Shown here: positions 17,497-26,371 of the stretch, in pieces
Numbering within the stretch: the stretch's first letter is position 1
Layout: each line of letters starts with the position of its first letter
DNA from: Thermogemmatispora sp042408735
Lineage (GTDB): Bacteria > Chloroflexota > Ktedonobacteria > Ktedonobacterales > Ktedonobacteraceae
Length of the DNA: 64,000 nucleotides
Assembly (NCBI RefSeq): GCF_042408735.1
Contig: NZ_JBHOQV010000131.1
Location: 1 to 64,000, forward strand
Direction: 5' to 3'
Notes under the pieces: generated by a model
Seen by the model: only the letters and a program-made list of their open reading frames with translations
The model's database searches: none
Told to the model about the DNA's origin: nothing
Program-made: the position numbers and the translations under genes

Positions 17497-17925
17497 ATGG
17501 AGGAGCTGCCTTTCGAGGTCTTCGAGCACACGGCAGACGTCGGGCTCCAGGTCTACGGGCGGACCCTGCCGGAACTCTTCGTTCATGCGGCAGAGGGAAT
17601 GGAAAGCCTGATGGTGCCTCTGGAGCAGGTTGAACCCAGGATCAGTCGAGAAGTGGTGGTTGAGGGGGATGATTTGGTCTCGCTGCTGATTGCCTGGCTA
17701 AGCCGTCTGATCTTCCTGTTCGATACCGAGTTTTTGCTCTTTCGCCAGTTTGAGATCAACGACTTCTCCCAGACGCAGCTGAAGATGAAGGCGCGCGCCA
17801 GCGGCGAGCCTTATGACGAGCAGCGCCACGAGCTAAGCAGCGCCATCAAGGCGGTCACCAGGCATCAGGCCGAGGTCGTCCCCACCGCCGGCGGCTACCG
17901 AGCGCGCATCATCTTCGACATCTAG
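17497..17925 (+). CDS. Archease family protein
   Basis: A 142-residue archease. The diagnostic N-terminus FEVFEHTADVGLQVYG with its metal-binding Asp, the central ISREVVVEGDDLVSLLIAWL, and the C-terminal HELSSAIKAVTRHQAEV are all present. Archease is a chaperone-like cofactor that speeds guanylylation and turnover of the RNA ligase RtcB. An rtcB gene follows at 18385, so the pair probably works together in RNA repair or tRNA splicing. The gap between them (17926-18384, 459 bp) shows no gene. Archease is common in archaea and patchy in bacteria. Confidence 0.92.
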   Translation: MEELPFEVFEHTADVGLQVYGRTLPELFVHAAEGMESLMVPLEQVEPRISREVVVEGDDLVSLLIAWLSRLIFLFDTEFLLFRQFEINDFSQTQLKMKARASGEPYDEQRHELSSAIKAVTRHQAEVVPTAGGYRARIIFDI

Positions 17926-18384
17926 CTCCGGGCGCAGTCAGCGGCGCTAAGTAGCCTGCATCCGACCGCCCATCTCTACCTCTGTGCCTGCCTGCCTGCC
18001 GCTCTCTTTCTTCGCCCACTCAGGTCCTCCAAGTCCTTGCTGATCAGGTGCTCGCGGGCGGAAAGACCGGGCCTTGTTATCTGCCCTGCCTCTGGTCTGG
18101 CGCTTCCGGCTTCACCTGACAGGTCAGTCGGGCGGACCACTGGTGGCTGCCCTTCCCTTCTCCCTCGTGCCTGGCCTGCTCAGTCAGAGCTGCGACGACA
18201 GAACCTACGCGGCGACCCACCGGGCGGGAGAGAGTCGTCTCCCTTCAAAGGAAGTACGAGTTTGCTTCGGGCTGATCCTCACCTGTGGTCTGGTCTACCT
18301 GGCTGAAAGCAGTCATACGAGTATTTGCAGCTCTATACCCCCAACAGCCTGCTAAAGGAAAGGAAAAGCAAGGAGGGATTCACT

Positions 18385-19845
18385 ATGAGCGATAGCGGGG
18401 AGAAGATTCCCCTTCAGCGTATTGATGCCTATCGCTGGCGCATTCCCCGGACCTATCGTCCGGAGATGCGTGTCCCGGGGATCGTCTACGCCGATGAGGT
18501 TCTCATCGAACAGATTCGTCAAGACAACTCGTTGCAGCAGGTAGCCAACGTGGCGACCCTACCTGGTATTGTCGGCCACTCGCTGGCCATGCCCGATATC
18601 CACTGGGGCTATGGGTTCCCAGTGGGAGGCGTCGCTGCAACCGATGTGGAAACAGGGGTGATCTCTCCGGGCGGCATCGGCTTCGATATCAACTGCGGTG
18701 TGCGTTTGCTCGCGACGGATCTGAGCTACCAGGAGGTCAGAGGGAAGGGTGACAGGCTTGCCGACGAACTGTTCCGCAGGCTGCCCTGTGGCGTGGGCGG
18801 CAAGGGCATGCGCAGTCTCAGCGAAGGCGAGCTGCGCGAGGTCATGGTGCGGGGCGCCGCCTGGGCCGTTGAGCAGGGCTACGGCTTCCCCGAGGACCTG
18901 GAGCTGATGGAGGAAAACGGCTGTCTGGCCGGGGCTAATCCTGGGGCGGTTTCAAAGACCGCTATCCAGCGGGGTGCAGGCCAGCTTGGCAGCCTGGGCT
19001 CCGGGAACCACTTCTGCGAGATTCAGGTAGTCGACCATGTCTATGATGAGCAGGCTGCCAGCGTGCTCGGCCTCTCCCAGGGACAAGTGGTAGCCACGCT
19101 GCATTGTGGTTCCAGAGGCTTTGGGCATCAGGTGGCCGAGGACTTCATCAGGATTGCGGAGTCAAGGATTGCGAAGGAGCATATTGCGATCGTCGATAGA
19201 CAGCTCGCCTACCTGCCTCTCAGCTCTGACGATGCCAGGGCCTACTGGGGTGCTATGGCCGCTGCAGCAAACTTTGCCTGGGCGAACAGGCAACTCCTGA
19301 TGCATGGGGTACGCCAGGCCTTTGCCTCCGTCTTTGGCCGCAAAGCTCATGCGAAGGAAATGCCGCTTATCTATGACGTGTGCCATAACATTGCCAAGAT
19401 TGAAGAGTACCGCATTGATGGCGAGCTGCGGCGCGTCTGTGTTCATCGCAAAGGAGCAACCCGGGCTTTCCCGGCGGGTCACCCGGCGGTTCCCGAAAAG
19501 TATCGTGCTGTCGGTCAGCCGGTGTTGATCCCGGGCGACATGGGCCGCTACTCGTTCGTGCTGGTGGGCGCTCCCGGCTCGATGGAGCAGAGCTTTGGGA
19601 CAACCTGCCACGGAGCTGGGCGCCTGCGCAGTCGAACAGCAGCCAAGAAGGCCATCGGCAGCAAGGAACTGCTGGCCCAGCTGGAGGCCAGGGGCGTCAC
19701 GGTGCGCGTCCACAGCAAAGGACTGCTGGCCGAAGAGGCCCCGCTCGCCTATAAAGACGCCGAGCAGGTGGTGCGCGTCGTCCACAATGCCGGCCTGGCC
19801 CGACTTGTTGTCCGGCTGCGCCCTATAATCGTCGTCAAGGGATAG
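18385..19845 (+). CDS. rtcB: RtcB family RNA-splicing ligase
   Basis: A 486-residue RtcB. Visible hallmarks are MPDIHWGYGFPVGGVAAT, SPGGIGFDINCGVRLL (the Cys and Asp bind Mn), LGSGNHFCEIQVV, LHCGSRGFGHQV, and the C-terminal GTTCHGAGRLRSRTAAKK, which contains the guanylylated histidine (CHGAGR). The enzyme joins 2',3'-cyclic phosphate or 3'-phosphate ends to 5'-OH RNA using GTP and Mn2+. ATG 18385 follows AGGAGGG with a 7-nt gap. The archease gene upstream supports the functional link. The convergent gene downstream is a multi-winged-helix protein. Confidence 0.95.
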   Translation: MSDSGEKIPLQRIDAYRWRIPRTYRPEMRVPGIVYADEVLIEQIRQDNSLQQVANVATLPGIVGHSLAMPDIHWGYGFPVGGVAATDVETGVISPGGIGFDINCGVRLLATDLSYQEVRGKGDRLADELFRRLPCGVGGKGMRSLSEGELREVMVRGAAWAVEQGYGFPEDLELMEENGCLAGANPGAVSKTAIQRGAGQLGSLGSGNHFCEIQVVDHVYDEQAASVLGLSQGQVVATLHCGSRGFGHQVAEDFIRIAESRIAKEHIAIVDRQLAYLPLSSDDARAYWGAMAAAANFAWANRQLLMHGVRQAFASVFGRKAHAKEMPLIYDVCHNIAKIEEYRIDGELRRVCVHRKGATRAFPAGHPAVPEKYRAVGQPVLIPGDMGRYSFVLVGAPGSMEQSFGTTCHGAGRLRSRTAAKKAIGSKELLAQLEARGVTVRVHSKGLLAEEAPLAYKDAEQVVRVVHNAGLARLVVRLRPIIVVKG

Positions 19846-19879
19846 GGGGGATCAGCCTCTCTGACGCCCACCCAGCTAA

Positions 19880-19937
19880 GGGCAGCCGGAGAGAGGGGCA
19901 CGTCGGATCAGCCTGGCTCTCTCTCTTCCGGCTGCCC
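19880..19937. terminator. Long hairpin between convergent rtcB and DUF505-like gene
   Basis: GGGCAGCCGGA (19880-19890) pairs with TCCGGCTGCCC (19927-19937), and the stem is extended inward by GAGAG/CTCTC. It lies 35 bp after rtcB and 62 bp after the convergent gene. A bidirectional terminator is likely although a U-tract is missing. Confidence 0.5.
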
Positions 19938-19998
19938 TGCCAGGGGCAGGCTCCGGCCGCGGCCTGGCTCTGGCCGTTCTCCTTCGCCTCTCCAGCGC

Positions 19999-21951
19999 TC
20001 ACGCGCGTTGCTGAAGCCTGCCGGCGGCTTCGAGGACCTCTAGCCCTGCCTCATTGAGGGTTACCTCGCCGATATAGCGGGCCATGCGCGCCACATGGCG
20101 CGTTGCAGCAAATTCCTGCGGTCCGAGGCCCGTGAGGCGCTCCACCTCCTTCCACTGTTCGGGCTGAAGGCGGACCTTGCGCTCCTTGACATAGAGCGTG
20201 CCGACCTGGCGCATGGCTTCCAGAAGGCGGACGATCCGCGGTGTCACAGGATGGGCCAGCTTCGTAGCCCCAGCTACTGCTCGTGCCAGCAGCCGGCCTG
20301 CCTCCGTCCGTACAATCTGACCATCGACCAGCCGCTCGATCAGTCCGTGGGCTTCCAGCTTATCCAGTGCCCAGGCCAACCGCTCTGCCTCCAGAGAGGC
20401 TTGATACTCCGAGGCAAATGGTCCCGGCTCTGTCTCGGGCAAGTTCACCAGCACCTCAGCTTCCAGCCGCGTCAACATTGGCTGCCGTGGGCAATGCTCT
20501 GCCAGCCACACGTAGAGCCGTCCCGCTCGCGTCACACCTCCGCCGCTTCCGACGAGGCCCTCCTCGCGCGCTCGCTCTACCCAGGAGGTCGCCAGCCCTG
20601 TCCAGCGTGTTAAGGCCATGCTCACGGCCTTGACCGCTGTCGAAGAGACAGCGTGTAGCTGCTCTTGCTGCTCTTCGACCACTCGCTGGCCGTAGGGCGT
20701 TAGTCGGTAGAGCGTTCGCTCCCCGGCGCGCTCGGTCTGGACCAGGGCCAGGGCCTCTAGACTGGCCACCAGTTCCTCCAGATCCCATACCGAATCGAAC
20801 CACTCATCGCGGCTGCGCAGCTCCTCCAAGAGTTCCAGGGCACGCCGTTTCAAAGCTGATCGCTCTTCCAGGCGCCGGCCATAGCGTGCCACGATCTCTC
20901 GGTAGCGCTCGGCCAGTTGCTCCACCAGAGTCTTGCGCAGACGCTCCAGGTCGGGAGGAGGGCCGCCATTCTCCTGGCGGATGCTGAGCTGTTGCAGGGC
21001 CAGCAGGGCTTCAACTTCGGCCTCCGTCAGGGCAAAGGTACGTACTGCCACGGGGCGCTCGCTCTGCAGGAGTGCATAGGCCCGCAGAGCCGCCTCGCCG
21101 GCGGGCGTAAGCTGGCCGTCCGATCCTATGAAGCCGGATTCCTGAAGCTGCTCGCTTTGATCAGGAGTGAGCGCCTCGCCGCCGCGGTCAACCAGCAGCG
21201 CCAGCAGCTTGAGGGTCGGCTCATCCAGAACAATGGCTCTGGGTGCATATCCTCCTTTACGCAGGGCCTCATAGACAGCCTCGCCCAGCGCTGTCAGGGC
21301 ATAAAAGCGTCCATCAGGCAGCGACCAGGTAATCAGCTCCATGGCCTCAAGCAGGTCGATGAAATCTCCCTCCAGTCCCGGAGCTGGGCGCCCGCTGTAG
21401 CCGGGTATCATGCGCTGGATGACGTTAGCCAGCTCCCCGTCGATCTCCAGGCGAGGCCGGTGGCGCCGCGCGAAATCCAACCAGGCCCGTCCGTGGCGAT
21501 TCAGACGGAGCGTCATGCTTTTATGGAGCGGATCGCTTGCCTCCTCGGTCAGACCACGCGTCCGCAGCAGTTCCTCGCTTGCCGGACCGACTCGGCCACC
21601 GGCCTGCTCGGCAGCCTGGAGAGCCGCCAGAATATCTGAACCCAGAAAGCGCCAGCCCCGCTCACTGAAAGCATGCTCACCTGTCAGAAGGTGCTGTCCG
21701 CGTTCCTCCACTGTGAGCGCGCCCGCCTGCCAGTCGCGACGCATCTCCTCCAGCAGCTGGAGGGCCTCACGCCCCGCATACGTCAGGCGATAAGAACGTG
21801 GCGGCTCCAGCACTGCCAGTCCCTGCAGCTCCAGGGCACGGTAGATCAACGCCCGGCGATCATCCTCTGCCAGCTCGTAGGCTTCCCTCCCCGCCTCCTC
21901 GCTGCTCGCCAACTCTCGCAAGGCCGCCACATGGCTCCCAGTCAAGAGCAT
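19999..21951 (-). CDS. Protein with repeated winged-helix-like motifs (DUF505-like)
   Basis: A 650-residue soluble protein I do not recognise with certainty; it resembles the DUF505 group. At least seven copies of a short motif of the form LTxxGxxxL recur along it (RLTYAGREAL, ALTALGEAVY, LTPAGEAALR, RLTPYGQRVV, VTRAGRLYV, RTEAGRLLA, TLNEAGLEVLEAA), each preceded by a helical region. This is the pattern of tandem winged-helix units in which the motif starts the wing helix. It has no membrane segment or known catalytic motif. DNA or RNA binding is inferred only. Start at ATG 21951 because AGGAGG lies 9 nt upstream; a TTG three codons earlier is less likely. It converges on rtcB. Confidence 0.7.
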   Translation of the reverse strand: MLLTGSHVAALRELASSEEAGREAYELAEDDRRALIYRALELQGLAVLEPPRSYRLTYAGREALQLLEEMRRDWQAGALTVEERGQHLLTGEHAFSERGWRFLGSDILAALQAAEQAGGRVGPASEELLRTRGLTEEASDPLHKSMTLRLNRHGRAWLDFARRHRPRLEIDGELANVIQRMIPGYSGRPAPGLEGDFIDLLEAMELITWSLPDGRFYALTALGEAVYEALRKGGYAPRAIVLDEPTLKLLALLVDRGGEALTPDQSEQLQESGFIGSDGQLTPAGEAALRAYALLQSERPVAVRTFALTEAEVEALLALQQLSIRQENGGPPPDLERLRKTLVEQLAERYREIVARYGRRLEERSALKRRALELLEELRSRDEWFDSVWDLEELVASLEALALVQTERAGERTLYRLTPYGQRVVEEQQEQLHAVSSTAVKAVSMALTRWTGLATSWVERAREEGLVGSGGGVTRAGRLYVWLAEHCPRQPMLTRLEAEVLVNLPETEPGPFASEYQASLEAERLAWALDKLEAHGLIERLVDGQIVRTEAGRLLARAVAGATKLAHPVTPRIVRLLEAMRQVGTLYVKERKVRLQPEQWKEVERLTGLGPQEFAATRHVARMARYIGEVTLNEAGLEVLEAAGRLQQRA

Positions 21952-22037
21952 AAGAATCAACCTCCTTTCCGGCAGCCGTCTTTCTCTACCACATTAAGCA
22001 CACGAGCTATCGATCGTCTCCATTGTCTCCATCGTCT

Positions 22038-22056
22038 CGCTGGCCACCGGCCAGCG
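22038..22056. other. Perfect hairpin in the rtcB-region/ftsH intergenic gap
   Basis: CGCTGGCC, ACC, GGCCAGCG: a perfect 8-bp stem with a 3-nt loop, preceded by three near-copies of GTCTCCAT. It lies in the ~350-bp gap upstream of the DUF505-like gene. Its role is unknown. Confidence 0.45.
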
Positions 22057-22302
22057 ACTACTGCCTCTTCCCATCCATCGTCCCTGGCTTCGCCCGAGCC
22101 TACGGCACGAGCCTACGCCGCGTCGGTCTCCCGGCGGGCAGACTGGCGCGCACGAGACGGGCTTTTCCAGTCTACGGCCTCCGCTTGTCTCAGTCAAGGT
22201 CATCATGGCTTTTTGAACCACAAAACATCTTATTATGAAGCATCCGGACCAAGAGCGTGCTTCTTTGCCACCCTTCTTCGCCTGATGAGTTAATTAAGAC
22301 AC

Positions 22303-22331
22303 TTGACAATGAGCGCCAGATTGTCTATAGA
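22303..22331 (+). promoter_or_regulatory. Near-consensus promoter of ftsH
   Basis: TTGACA (22303-22308), a 17-bp spacer and TATAGA (22326-22331). Transcription would begin around 22338, leaving a ~280-nt untranslated leader before ATG 22618. No known riboswitch is recognised in the leader. Confidence 0.75.
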
Positions 22332-22617
22332 TTCCCATGAGAGAGACAAGAACCGTCACCCAACTGCTCAACATCCAGGATTTCAGTTCTGAGCGCCTCA
22401 AACCAGGGGCACTCAGCCTCTTCGCCTGCTACGAGCGCCGCTCGCCGGCCTCCGCTCTTCATTCGTCCGTCCGTGTCTTCGATGTCAGTTTCTGCCTGAA
22501 AGCGGCAAGAGTGAGGGGAACTTTTTGTTTGCGTGTCAGGCAGGCTGGTTGCCTGAGCTGTGTTCCCAGCCAGGGAAGCAGACGGAGGAAAACCGTAGCC
22601 TGCCGGAGGAGGCCACG

Positions 22618-24708
22618 ATGCTCGAACAAAGACAAAAGGCTGCCGCCAGCCGGCAGCCAGCACCCCAGCGTCCCGCCGGCAATCGCCCGCCCAGTCAGGG
22701 AGGAGCCAGCTCTGGAGAAGAGCAGCGGCCGGGACCGTCTTCGCAGCAGAATCAACCACAGCCCCGCCTGGGCTTCTGGCTGCGGCTCCTGCTGATCATG
22801 GTGCTCATCAACCTGGTCTTCTATGGTCCATTTTTCTTCAACCTGACAGGCTGGGGGCAGACCACCACCCTTGACCTGCCTTATAGCACCTTTGTGCAGC
22901 AGGTTGAGCGGGGCAACGTAGCCAGTGTGACCATCAAGAGCGACAATAGCGTTACCGGGACCCTCAAGTCGCCTATTGAGCAGCGGCAGCCAGGAGGTCA
23001 AACGGTCTCTGCTACCCACTTTTCGACCTATGTTCCAGCTCCCGGCGACCCGAACCTGCTGCCCCTGCTGGAGCAGAAGGGGGTCGAGGTACGGGCAGAA
23101 CCCGTACAGCCGTCCTGGTGGCAAACAGCGCTTTCCTGGTTTATCAATCTGCTCCCGGTACTCCTGCTGCTCTACTTTGCGTTCATGAGCTGGCGGGGCA
23201 TGCGTCAGCTTCAGGATATCCAGGGTGGGGGACTGTTTGGATTTGGACGCAGTCGGGCCAAGCTCTATACCGAAGAGCGGCCGACCACCACCTTCGCCGA
23301 TGTGGCCGGTGTGGAAGAGGCCAAGGCCGAGCTGCGTGAGGTCATTGACTTTCTGCGCGACCCCCAGCGCTTCTTGCAGATCGGGGCCCATATCCCCAAA
23401 GGGGTCCTGCTCGTTGGTCCACCGGGCACGGGCAAAACCCTGCTAGCGCGCGCTGTGGCCGGCGAGGCCGGCGTTCCCTTCTTCAGCTGCAGCGCGACCG
23501 ACTTTGTGGAACTCTTTGTCGGCGTCGGAGCGAGCCGCGTACGCGACCTATTCGCTCAGGCTCGTAAGCATTCCCCCTGCATCATCTTTATCGATGAAAT
23601 CGACGCCATTGGACGCGCGCGCAGCGGGGCCGGTACCCTGGCGAGCAACGATGAGCGCGAGCACACGCTCGAGCAGCTCTTGGTTGAGATGGACGGTTTC
23701 GAGCCGCACGAGGCCATTGTTGTGCTGGCAGCCACCAACCGTCCAGAGGTGCTGGATCCGGCGCTCCTGCGCCCTGGCCGCTTTGACCGCCAGGTGGTGG
23801 TTGACCGCCCCGAACGGCGCGGGCGCGAGGCCATTCTGCGTATCCATACGCGCCAGGTGCCTCTGGCTCCCGATGTCAATCTGGAGGAACTGGCGCGCAG
23901 CACGCCGGGTTTCTCTGGGGCCGATCTGGCCAATCTGGTCAACGAGGCTGCTCTAGCCGCGGCTCGCAAGGGCAAGACCCAGGTTGACCGTCAGGACTTT
24001 CAGGAGGCGCTTGACAAGCTGCTGCTGGGGGGCAAGCGCGAGGCCCTGATGGATGAGCGCGAGCGGCGCACGGTGGCCTACCATGAGGCGGGCCATGCCC
24101 TGGTCGCCGCCGTCCTGCCGGATGTCGACCCACTTTACAAGGTCACCATCGTCCCGCGCGGGCGCGCCCTGGGCGTCACCCAGTTCTTGCCCGAGGACGA
24201 TCGCCATAACTATCCACGTTCCTACCTGCTGCAGCGTCTGGCAGTAGCTTTGGGGGGCCGCACCGCTGAGGAGGTGGCCCTGGGCGAGGTCACCTCGGGG
24301 GCCGAGAACGACTTGAAAGAGGCCACTCGCCTCGCCCGCCGCATGGTTACAGAATGGGGCATGGGCGAGGGCACAGGTCTGGTGGCCTACGAACTGGAGC
24401 AGGGCGATGGCTACCTCGGCGCTCCTCTGGCAGGCGACCACCCGCGGCCCTACGCGGAGGCCACAGCCCAACGTGTTGATGCCGAGGTGGAGCGTATCAT
24501 TGAGCAGGCCCACCAGCAGGCCCGGGCTGTTTTGATCGAGCACCGCGCCGCCCTTGATCGGTTGGCTGCGGCCCTGCTCCACGAGGAGGTCCTGGAACGC
24601 CAGCAGGTTCTCCAGATCATTCAAGAGGCCGCCGCTCAGGACCCCGCTGCCACTGTTGAGGTCGAGGCAGGCGGTCCACGTCCGAGTCTCCCCCCGCTCG
24701 TAGAATAG
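22618..24708 (+). CDS. ftsH: ATP-dependent zinc metalloprotease FtsH
   Basis: A 696-residue membrane-anchored AAA+ protease. A Pro/Gln-rich cytoplasmic N-terminus of ~50 residues is longer than usual. Two membrane segments follow (residues ~51-73 and ~170-190) with a small extracytoplasmic domain between. The AAA+ module has Walker A GPPGTGKT (Lys273) and Walker B IIFIDEIDAI. The zinc site is H489-E-A-G-H493. It degrades misfolded membrane proteins and selected soluble regulators. ATG 22618 is preceded by GGAGGA 7 nt away. It has its own strong promoter and long leader. All catalytic residues are present. Confidence 0.97.
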   Translation: MLEQRQKAAASRQPAPQRPAGNRPPSQGGASSGEEQRPGPSSQQNQPQPRLGFWLRLLLIMVLINLVFYGPFFFNLTGWGQTTTLDLPYSTFVQQVERGNVASVTIKSDNSVTGTLKSPIEQRQPGGQTVSATHFSTYVPAPGDPNLLPLLEQKGVEVRAEPVQPSWWQTALSWFINLLPVLLLLYFAFMSWRGMRQLQDIQGGGLFGFGRSRAKLYTEERPTTTFADVAGVEEAKAELREVIDFLRDPQRFLQIGAHIPKGVLLVGPPGTGKTLLARAVAGEAGVPFFSCSATDFVELFVGVGASRVRDLFAQARKHSPCIIFIDEIDAIGRARSGAGTLASNDEREHTLEQLLVEMDGFEPHEAIVVLAATNRPEVLDPALLRPGRFDRQVVVDRPERRGREAILRIHTRQVPLAPDVNLEELARSTPGFSGADLANLVNEAALAAARKGKTQVDRQDFQEALDKLLLGGKREALMDERERRTVAYHEAGHALVAAVLPDVDPLYKVTIVPRGRALGVTQFLPEDDRHNYPRSYLLQRLAVALGGRTAEEVALGEVTSGAENDLKEATRLARRMVTEWGMGEGTGLVAYELEQGDGYLGAPLAGDHPRPYAEATAQRVDAEVERIIEQAHQQARAVLIEHRAALDRLAAALLHEEVLERQQVLQIIQEAAAQDPAATVEVEAGGPRPSLPPLVE

Positions 24709-24720
24709 GGGGACCAGGAG

Positions 24721-24767
24721 GGGGGAGCCCCATCCAGAGCAGCGGCTGTCCTCCGACAGGCTCCCCC
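24721..24767 (+). terminator. Nested hairpin after ftsH
   Basis: GGGGGAGCC (24721-24729) pairs with GGCTCCCCC (24759-24767), with an inner CTGTC/GACAG stem. It sits in the 103-bp gap between ftsH and the next gene and lacks a U-tract. It may attenuate read-through. Confidence 0.35.
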
Positions 24768-24811
24768 TGGCGTTCGCTGATCGTTGTTGGTGAAAGGGAG
24801 GTGCATGATCG

Positions 24812-25504
24812 ATGCGGAAGCACGTGAACGCTATTCTGGCAACGGCTGAACCATCGGGTCAACTGGAAGCATTAGAGCGCTTGATGCGTCAGGCCCAGGA
24901 GCTGGACGTTCAGGCGGTGGCTGTGCTGGGCAACCTGGCGGCGCGGAGCCTTAGCCCGCGCGACTACGGACGCTTCTTCTCGCTGCTTGCCCAAACCCGC
25001 CTGCCTACTTTCTACGTGCCAGGCCCAGACGATGGGCCGCTGGCCCTCTACCTGCAGGAGGCGGCCCAGATCGAGGTGATCTATCCCTACCTGCATGGGA
25101 TTCATGGTACCTTCGCCCTGGCCCCTGGCTACCTCGTCTTCACTGGCATGGGTGGCACAATCACCGATGATCCTCAGCAGGCACGCGAGGAGGAGGAGAC
25201 GCTGCGCTATCCGGCCTGGGAAGTGGCCTATCGCCTGAAGTTCCTCGCCGAGCTGAAAGACTACGAGAAGGTCTTTCTGTTCTATACACCACCCTATCAC
25301 AAAGGCTTCCATGAAGCCGGCAGCCCAACCCTGGCCGAACTCATCAAAAGCTATAACCCTCGTTTGGTTCTGGTCAGCGGCCCCGAGCGCAAGCGTGAAT
25401 TGCTCGGCACCTCTGCCATTGTCGCCCCTGGCTCGCTCGCCAAAGGCGAATACAGCATCATCGATTTACAGCATCAGACGGTAGAAGAAAGAAAGTTAGA
25501 ATAA
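24812..25504 (+). CDS. Metallophosphoesterase-like protein with an altered active site
   Basis: A 230-residue protein with the overall pattern of a calcineurin-like phosphoesterase: beta strand, LDVQAVAVLGNLA (where GDxxD is usual), LPTFYVPGPDDG (where GNHD is usual), and LVFTGMGGTI, FLFYTPPYHKG and LVLVSGPE further on. Several canonical metal ligands are missing or replaced, including the Asp of GDxxD and the Asn/His of GNHD. It may therefore be non-catalytic or use other metals. ATG 24812 lies ~10 nt after GGGAGGT. An overlapping ATG at 24804 opens a different, short frame. Its position after ftsH may mean joint expression. Confidence 0.7.
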   Translation: MRKHVNAILATAEPSGQLEALERLMRQAQELDVQAVAVLGNLAARSLSPRDYGRFFSLLAQTRLPTFYVPGPDDGPLALYLQEAAQIEVIYPYLHGIHGTFALAPGYLVFTGMGGTITDDPQQAREEEETLRYPAWEVAYRLKFLAELKDYEKVFLFYTPPYHKGFHEAGSPTLAELIKSYNPRLVLVSGPERKRELLGTSAIVAPGSLAKGEYSIIDLQHQTVEERKLE

Positions 25505-25749
25505 ACATACAATTTGAATACTGGAATAGAAAAAGAGATCGAAGCTATCACCGATCCCGTCTGCCCCGTTTGGACCCGGTTGGGCGTCTTTCCCGGGGGA
25601 GGGTGAGCAGCCATCTCGCTCGTGCTCTTGCTGTCCCTGGCCCTGCCAGGAGCGGAACAGATGGCCGAAGGGCGACCACGACACAGAACAGAATAACAGA
25701 ATAGAGGAGCAGTCGATTGATGGAAACCACCAGAAAGGAGGCCACAAGC

Positions 25750-26229
25750 ATGGCGCTAACGCGCGGCTTCGATCCTTTCGCCGAGATGCTCAGCCTGCGC
25801 GATGCCATGAATCGCCTGCTAGAGCAGAGCTTTGTGAGGCCAGGCTCCTCTCTCTTCGGGGCTGGACCGCGCATGATCCCGCTGGACGTTCTGGAAACCG
25901 AGCAGGGCTATCGCCTCGTCGCCCTGTTGCCAGGCGTCAAGCCGGAGGACATCGAGCTGCTTGCTCACGAGCACAGCCTAACCATCAAAGCCAGGTACCA
26001 CGGCAGCGAGGAGGGCGAGAGCCAGCAGGGAACCTGGCTGCTGCGCGAAATCGGTAGCGGCACGGTTGAGCGCACCCTGACCTTCGAGCGTCCCATCGAG
26101 GCCAGCAAGATCGAGGCGCGCTACGAGAACGGGCGCCTGACAATCTCGGTTCCGCTTAGCGAGGGCAGTCGCCCGCGCCGTATCAGCGTCCGAACAGCCA
26201 CGCCGGTCTCCGCGGGAGCCACTCCTTAA
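25750..26229 (+). CDS. Small heat-shock protein Hsp20 (alpha-crystallin family)
   Basis: A 159-residue Hsp20. It has an amphipathic N-terminal region (FDPFAEMLSLRDAMNRLLEQSF), the alpha-crystallin domain from PLDVLETEQGYRLVALLPGVKPEDIEL to IEARYENGRLTISVPLSE, and a C-terminal tail with a short RRISV in place of the IxI motif. It holds unfolding proteins in the cytosol without ATP. ATG 25750 has AGGAGG 8 nt upstream; an ATG 33 bp earlier is less well placed. No CIRCE or other heat-shock operator is visible in the 245-bp gap upstream. Confidence 0.93.
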   Translation: MALTRGFDPFAEMLSLRDAMNRLLEQSFVRPGSSLFGAGPRMIPLDVLETEQGYRLVALLPGVKPEDIELLAHEHSLTIKARYHGSEEGESQQGTWLLREIGSGTVERTLTFERPIEASKIEARYENGRLTISVPLSEGSRPRRISVRTATPVSAGATP

Positions 26230-26371
26230 GTGAAGTGCCTGACTCCCTGATCCGGAGGCTCATCCTCTAACGAGCGAGACGGGCGAAGCACCCACCCGCT
26301 AAGCGAGCGAAGGAGAAGCAGAGGAGAGCAAAGAACCGGGAGCGACAGACCGTGAGGCGGCAACCGCCTGC

